From Spirodela intermedia (Eukaryota; Streptophyta; Magnoliopsida; Alismatales; Araceae), in the NCBI GenBank assembly GCA_902729315.2, contig LR746271.1, positions 3,184,001-3,248,000 on the forward strand: DNA of 64,000 nt, written 5' to 3'. This document shows positions 58,001-64,000 of the stretch, piece by piece. The translations under genes were made by a program, and so were the position numbers. Position 1 is the stretch's first letter. Every line of letters begins with the position of its first letter. The notes beneath the pieces were generated by a model. It had not been told where the DNA came from. It was given only the letters and a program-made list of their open reading frames with translations, and made no database searches.

Positions 58001-61000
58001 AACTGCCATTTCCTATCACACCAACCCATCTCACTGTTACAAGACCTTGGAATCCCTTGAGAGTGTCCATTTTGCCGCTAACGGGGCTACTAGCGAAGGT
58101 AAACCTTTCGACTTCTCACGTTCACAGTCTCTACAGAGGGATGGCGTTCCTCTGCATGACCATTCGACACTTAAGGAAGACTTTCCCCCCTCTCCGTCTG
58201 ATCATCAGAGTATTCTCGTATCTTTGTCGACTCGATGTGTGTGGAAGGGGACTGTTTGTGAGCGTGCCCATCTCTTTCGCATCAAATACTACGGGAGCTT
58301 TGACAAGCCTCTGGGACGGTTCTTGAGAGACCACCTCTTTGACCAGGTACCCTACTGTCTCACTTCTCTTCTCTTCTGTTCCCAAAGGAAATTGTATCTT
58401 TTTCCTTCATGGCGGTTTATGCTGTTTTCAGGGTTACCGCTGTCGGTCATGTGAGATGCCATCCGAAGCCCACGTTCATTGCTACACACATCGCCAAGGT
58501 AGCTTGATAATATCTGTCAAAAAGCTTCCAGAGCTCCCTTTGACAGGAGAGAGAGATGGAAAGATCTGGATGTGGCATAGATGCTTACGGTGTCCCCGAG
58601 TCAATAAAATCCCCCCTGCAACGCGGAGACTGGTCATGTCTGATGCTGCTTGGGGATTATCGTTTGGTAAATTTTTGGAGCTCAGCTTTTCAAATCACGC
58701 TGCCACCAGCAGGGTGGCTAGTTGCGGCCATTCCCTCCATAGGGATTGTCTTCGATTTTATGGGTACTCTCTCTCTCTCTCTCTCTCGCTGTAATTTTCT
58801 GCTGGGCGTGTCTCCGTTCTATGACCTCTCGTTTTTGTTGAAATAACTTTTTCCCCATCAAAATTGACCAGGTTTGGGAAAATGGTGGCTTGCTTCCGGT
58901 ATGCATCTATTGATGTTCACTCTGTGTTTTTGCCTCCTTCCAAATTGGATTTCAACCGCCAAGATCAGGAATGGGTTCTGAAAGAAGCAGAAGAGGTCTC
59001 TGGTTATGAATAATTACTCTCTCTCTCTCTATCCAACTCTGTTGTTCGCTTCTCCCCTTTATTTCTCAATTATTATTCCTCTGCGTTCATTGCGAAACGG
59101 AGTTTTGATCTCTCTTTTGCGGAGGTTTCTATTATTTTTGAGCGATTCAACTTTTATGCATCAGGTTGCTGTTCAAGGAGAGCATTTTTTCTCTGAGGTG
59201 CATGCCGCTCTACAACAAATGGCAGGGAAGCAGCCTAACACAGATTCACTCGACTATGACGTTAAAGCCATGGAGTCAATGCAATGCATGGCTGACCTTC
59301 AGGGAAACCTGCAGAAGGAGAAGGCTCAGTTTGAGGTGAAGAAGCCTGGCGTCCTCTGCTCACCATCGATTGCCTTCCAGTTGTCTGAAATAACTCCAGG
59401 TCTTTACTGAGATTTTCGTTGACCTTTCTCCAGGAATCTCTCCAGAGGATGATGAGGACGGGAGCGAAAAAGGGTCAGTCAGCCATTGATATCCTCGAGA
59501 TTAACAAATTGAGGCGGCAGCTGCTCCTCCAGTCTTATGTGTGGGACAGGCGTCTGGTGTCTGCCGCCAGCTTGGGACATACTTCCCCCGTAGGGCACCA
59601 TTCATCCAATCAGAGTGGCAGAGAGAAGGTCAACTTTAGCGAGAAGCCTGTGGATTTGAATCCAGCTTTGACTGAGAAGCCAGCTGGCCATGAAGGAGGG
59701 AGCCGCGATCTTCCATCTCCCAGCCTTCGTGTTGTGAACTCTGAAGTCAGAGACGCGGAGACCGACAGCAATCGTGGAAAGCAAAGTCAACGCATTCTCC
59801 CTTACGGCAGTGCAGATTTTGGGGATCAGCTTGGTTCGCCGGCGTTGTCTGTTGGAGTTGTCCGGAGGGCCAATTCAGAAGGGCAGTTCTCTACTGTCAT
59901 CACGAACCTGTCGGACTCTCTGGATGCCAAGTGGACGGGGGAAAATGGTGCCGCCGCCGCCGCCGCCGCCGCTGCTGCTTCTGAAGTCGGCACGGTGGCT
60001 TCCTCGGTTACGTCTGAAGCTGCAACAGAGGGCCTCTCCGACGACCGCGGCGTGCTCGACATGGCCGATCGAGACACATCGTGGGAGGAGCAGCGCGCAG
60101 AAGACGTCTCCAAGTGGATGAGAATGCCCTTCACAGGCCTCTACCAATCTTTCAACAAGGTCAACGGCGGCGCTCTAGGGTTCCATTCCCTGGGCGACTA
60201 CATCCCCATCTTCATCCCTTCGTTCGTGGAGCTGGAGCGCCATGGCGGGTCGAGGCTGCTGATGTCCGTCGGGGTCAACGATACGGTCATCCCCGTCTAC
60301 GACGACGAGCCCACCAGCATCATCTCCTACGCCCTCGTCTCGCCGGAGTATCTCTCTCAGATGGCCGACGATCGGGAGAGGGTCACCGAGGGCGGGGACC
60401 CGTTGACTTCATCTCTGCCGTCTTATGACTCCGGGAGCTATCACCCCTTCCGCTCCTTGGACGAGATGACCTCCGAGTACTTCAGCGGCAGCGTCGCCAT
60501 GGACGAAGGCGCCAGGAGCACCATCGCGTTGGACCCGCTGCTATACACGAAGGCTCTGCACATTAGGGTTTCTTTCGCAGATGAAGGCCCCCGCGGGAAG
60601 GTGAAGTACACCGTCACCAGCTACTACGCGAAGAGGTTCGACGGCCTGAGGAGGACCTGCTGCCCCTCGGAGCTGGACTTCGTGAAGTCCCTCAGCCGCT
60701 GCAAGAAGTGGGGCGCGCAGGGCGGCAAGAGCAACGTCTTCTTTGCCAAGTCGCTCGACGATCGCTTCATCATCAAGCAGGTGACGAAGACGGAGCTCGA
60801 GTCCTTCATCAAGTTCGCCCCCGAGTACTTCAAGTATCTCTCCGAGTCCATTAGCACCGGTAGCCCAACCTGCCTGGCCAAGATCTTGGGCATCTACCAG
60901 GTATGGTTGAAACCCTCCTTCTCTCCTCCTCCCTCCTGCATTATATTTCCGTCTTCCCGGCTGAGGTCGTCGGCGGCGGCGGCGTTGTTGCAGGTGGCGA

Positions 61001-61709
61001 CGAAGCAGCTGAAGGGGGGGAAGGAGACGAAGATGGACGTCTTGGTGATGGAGAACCTGCTGTTCGGGCGGAGCGTGGTGCGGCTGTACGACCTCAAGGG
61101 TTCGTCGCGGTCGAGGTACAACGCGGATTCGAGCGGAAGCAACAAGGTCCTCCTCGACCAGAATCTGATCGAATCGATGCCGACTTCTCCGATTTTTGTG
61201 GGGAACAAGGCGAAGAGGCTCCTCGAGCGGGCCGTCTGGAACGACACCGCCTTCCTCGCGGTGAGTGATTCATCCATCGTACATTAGTCTACCTGGGCAG
61301 CGGCCGAGCCTTCTTCTTCCTCGGCCTTCTGCTCATTGCGGCGGCGCTTCTTTGTTATTCTTCGGCGGCGCAGTCGATCGACGTGATGGACTACTCGCTG
61401 CTGGTGGGGGTAGACGAGGAGAAGCAGGAGCTGGTGCTGGGGATCATCGACTTCATGAGGCAGTACACGTGGGACAAGCACCTGGAGACGTGGGTGAAGG
61501 CGTCCGGCATCCTCGGAGGGCCGAAGAACGTCTCACCAACGGTCATCTCCCCCAAGCAGTACAAGAAGCGCTTCCGCAAAGCCATGTCCGCCTACTTCCT
61601 CATGGTCCCCGACCAGTGGTCACTACCTATCATCGTCCCCAGCAGGTCCCAGTCCGACCTCTGCGAGGACTCCCTCGGGCCGCCGCTGTCCCCCACTCCA
61701 CACCCATGA
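52088..61709 (+). CDS. FAB1: 1-phosphatidylinositol-3-phosphate 5-kinase, FYVE-type (FAB1/PIKfyve)
   Basis: Makes PI(3,5)P2 from PI3P on endosomes and the vacuole, and so controls endomembrane traffic and vacuole shape. Eleven exons: 52088-52713, 53566-54315, 54522-54675, 54763-55107, 57414-58346, 58432-58763, 58872-58995, 59165-59335, 59434-60900, 60994-61260, 61374-61709; 5505 nt, 1834 residues, slightly longer than Arabidopsis FAB1A/B. Start ATG at 52088 gives [20 protein letters not shown]. The FYVE zinc finger is at residues 33-100 with RRHHCR and paired cysteines. A Cpn60/TCP1-like domain follows (about 430-700, spanning exons 3-5), then the cysteine-rich FAB1 region (exons 5-6), and the PIPK kinase domain (about 1480-1815): ATP-site Lys1593 (FIIKQV), Asp1667 (DLKGSS) and DYSLLVG at 1729-1735. 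Exon 9 has a ten-alanine run from (GCC)n. The FYVE domain marks it as FAB1A/B class, unlike plant FAB1C/D. Intact. Confidence 0.95.
55108..57413. other. FAB1 intron 4 (2.3 kb), nothing recognised
   Basis: The longest FAB1 intron. It is AT-rich, with normal splice borders (ACT|GTAAGT and TGTAG|GTTTTG). I find no transposon protein fragment, LTR pair or RNA gene in it. Confidence 0.6.
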
Positions 61710-61721
61710 CCGTCACCTCTC

Positions 61722-61756
<35 letters not shown>

Positions 61757-62257
61757 GTATATTATTTCTCTTGTGCAGAATTCTAGGGGGTTCGGCCCGC
61801 TATTTTTTCCCCATTTTTGTCCTCCATATTTACGCATGCTTTTAGTTGACTTTGGTCGCGGATGATCAGGGGCAAGGCTGTTAGGTCAGATGTCGTCGAA
61901 AGTTTTGGCCGGCGACACCCGGAAGAAAGAATTCTCAGGAATCTATCTAACCTGTGGTTTTGTGGGTTCTTTCGGGAAGTTTGACCCAGGCACCTGTCGT
62001 GTTGAAGGTCGGGGTCTTTGGTGGTCGCGATGTGTTGACCCGTGGTTGCAGCTCTCGTAGGGGACGGGACGAACGCAGAGGCTCTCGTCCTCCCAGCTGC
62101 CCGCCGGGCGTAGAGGGAGAAAGGCAGCAGAGGAAGGGCAAAAGGGCTCTCCGTTGGTGCTGGTACGTGTGCACTACGAAAGGGAAGCGGAGAATCTCCA
62201 GAAAGAGGAAGCCGAACCCCCATCCTTCTCGTGTGCAGCCGCTGGTTCTCCATGTTA

Positions 62258-62326
<69 letters not shown>

Positions 62327-64000
62327 GCAGAGGAAGGGGAAAGCAAAAGTGGACGGGGGCGATTAAAATAGGCGGCTTGCTACCCATCTATCGGTCGACG
62401 GTGGAAGATCTTCAAGAAGCTTCATTCTACGCCTCTCATCATGCATGTGAGAATGATATTCATCAGCTGGACGCTTGGTCCTCTCTCTTCTCTCTCTAGT
62501 TTTTCTCGGGCCTTGGGTGAAACCACTCGGTCAGTCAGCTGGGCTTGGCTTTCGCCTTTGGCTTCAATCACCGCCACAAGCCCTCGGCATGTGGGTAATC
62601 TTGTTGTTGTCTTTCTACACAGCCGCCAGCCAATAGAGAGAGAGCATGACAAATGGATGCCTCTAACCAGGGACCTGGTTCCGATCACACGAGGGGGTGG
62701 GGGGAGAGAGAGGGAGAGAGAGCGGCCGGGGGGACGGAGAGGTTGGAATGATGAAATATGGTCTGTGGCTGATTAGATGCGAACGGAGTCAGAATGAATG
62801 GTGTCAGCAGCGGCAAGTAGGGCCAGCTAAGATTAAAGCATACACTGGCAGGAAAGAAACAACTGGGTGGATATCGAGATCGACTCAGGAGGCTGGTGAG
62901 ATATACGAAGAGAGAGAGAGAGAGAAAGTACGCACAGCTCGCTCGGGTGGGGCATCGAGAAGCACGAGAAAGGAGATCTCAATTAGCGGCTTTACCTGTT
63001 TCTCCGATATTTAGAGGTTTTTATATTTTACAATCTCTCTCCATTCCCTGTCTTTTTCTTCTCTCTCTCGTTCTAAGATGCGTGGGGACCTGGTCCTACC
63101 GGGTCACAGCCGAGGGAGCTGTGGCCTCCTCTCCCTTTCCAATAACTCCTACCCCGCCTCCTACTTGGCCAGGCATTGACTTGGGAAAAGAGGTTCACGT
63201 CTCTCTGCCTTCTGCGTGCATGCAGACGACGAAACACGAGGGCGGACAGGAGAGAGCGAGACATTGACAAAGAGAAAGCAAGAAAGTAGCCTACACGCGG
63301 GAGTAGAGAGAGAAAGGGAGAAAGAGAGAGATTCCCGCGACGAGGAGAAGGGCACCGCATGCTTTTGAAACCAAAGGTCAGCCGCGAAGACGCATCCCGT
63401 CTCTCCCCTTTGACATGTGCCCTCCTCTCCCGGCTTCTCCTCTCTCTTCTTCCGCTATCTCTCTCTCTCTCTCTCTCTCGTAAGAAAGACACCGCCTTTC
63501 CTGACCCTCTCTATCATCCCTCTTCCTCTTCCTCTTCCTCAACCAAATACAATACAGCCCAAGAGAGCCTTAACCGAGAGAACTTTGGGAAAATGCCCGA
63601 GAAACCTTATATTGCAGGCATATTTTATCATCATCATACGCCTAGATGATCGAAAAGCGCGTTGGCTTCTGGGCTGTCAATAAAGGAGGGCGCTTAGGGA
63701 GGGGCTCGGGGGACGGCGCCGTGCTCACCATCTTCCCTTTGTTCCTTTGTTCCTTGTCTCGTCCGTCAATAGCGCAGCGAGGGGGGGAGGAGGGGGGGGA
63801 GAGAGAGTGAGGGTGCCTTCTGTTCGTCAGTCATCTCTCGAGCAGCGTCTCATACTATTAATAGCAAATTATTATTATTGAATATTGGTTATTTGAAATG
63901 GGTTGTTTGACCATCGCTAGATTTGTTGACATTGTTTTTTGGTTGCGGAGGGCTGGCTTGTCAGTGTCAGTGGTCGGTCACATGGACTTTTGAAAGCCTC
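61710..64000. other. Intergenic region with long CT arrays, window edge
   Basis: Contains the FAB1 3' UTR, where a (CT)n array begins about 10 bp after the stop codon (about 61719-61757). A second array of about 28 CT units lies at about 62266-62321, and shorter ones near 62700, 62910 and 63459-63479. Open frames on both strands are microsatellite-driven. No gene start can be supported before the window ends. Confidence 0.55.
62266..62321. repeat. (CT)n microsatellite
   Basis: An uninterrupted dinucleotide array, the longest pure one in the window. Confidence 0.95.

Noticed and set aside
61783-62499. Open frames of 146-187 codons on both strands after FAB1
   Set aside because: Most of the length is the translation of a (CT)n array; no start context or domain.

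Overview
The window is nuclear DNA from a flowering plant. Genes are split by GT-AG introns, a plastid-type fused histidine enzyme (HISN4), a P-class PPR protein and a REM-type B3 factor are present, and the spaces between genes hold Copia retrotransposons and many (CT)n/(GA)n arrays. Very GC-rich exons (the pectinesterase and the 3' half of the FAB1 gene) beside AT-rich genes would suit a monocot or early-diverging angiosperm, but I cannot name the species. Gene models below were built by hand from splice sites and reading-frame phase; exon lengths sum to whole codons in every multi-exon model.

Layout. 0.4-1.5 kb: last four exons of an unrecognised gene (+). 3.4-6.5 kb: a four-exon gene (-) for an 818-residue lysine/aspartate-rich, probably nuclear protein. 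6.6-8.3 kb: AT-rich intergenic DNA with microsatellites and a diverged direct duplication. 8.4-16.8 kb: an old, heavily mutated Copia retrotransposon with recognisable LTRs, primer-binding site and gag-pol remnants, interrupted by two GC-rich blocks; the second carries a sequence with exact plant U6 promoter geometry. 17.1-19.3 kb: a two-B3-domain gene (-), head to head with the 19-exon HISN4/hisHF gene (+, 19.8-34.4 kb), whose long introns hold Copia and LINE debris. 34.4-37.4 kb: GC-rich DNA without a convincing gene. 37.4-39.3 kb: pectin methylesterase (+). 39.7-45.8 kb: 20S proteasome alpha-7 subunit PAG1 (-), sharing a 419-bp divergent promoter with an intronless PPR gene (+, 46.2-49.1 kb). 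52.1-61.7 kb: FAB1/PIKfyve-type phosphatidylinositol 3-phosphate 5-kinase (+). 61.7-64 kb: intergenic with long CT arrays.

The genes are unrelated housekeeping, regulatory and wall-modifying functions, as is usual for plant chromosomes; there is no operon-like unit. The parts most worth a second look are the U6-like promoter inside the Copia element, the two genes of unknown function, the small-LTR Copia derivative in the HISN4 intron, and the reversed GC gradient in FAB1.
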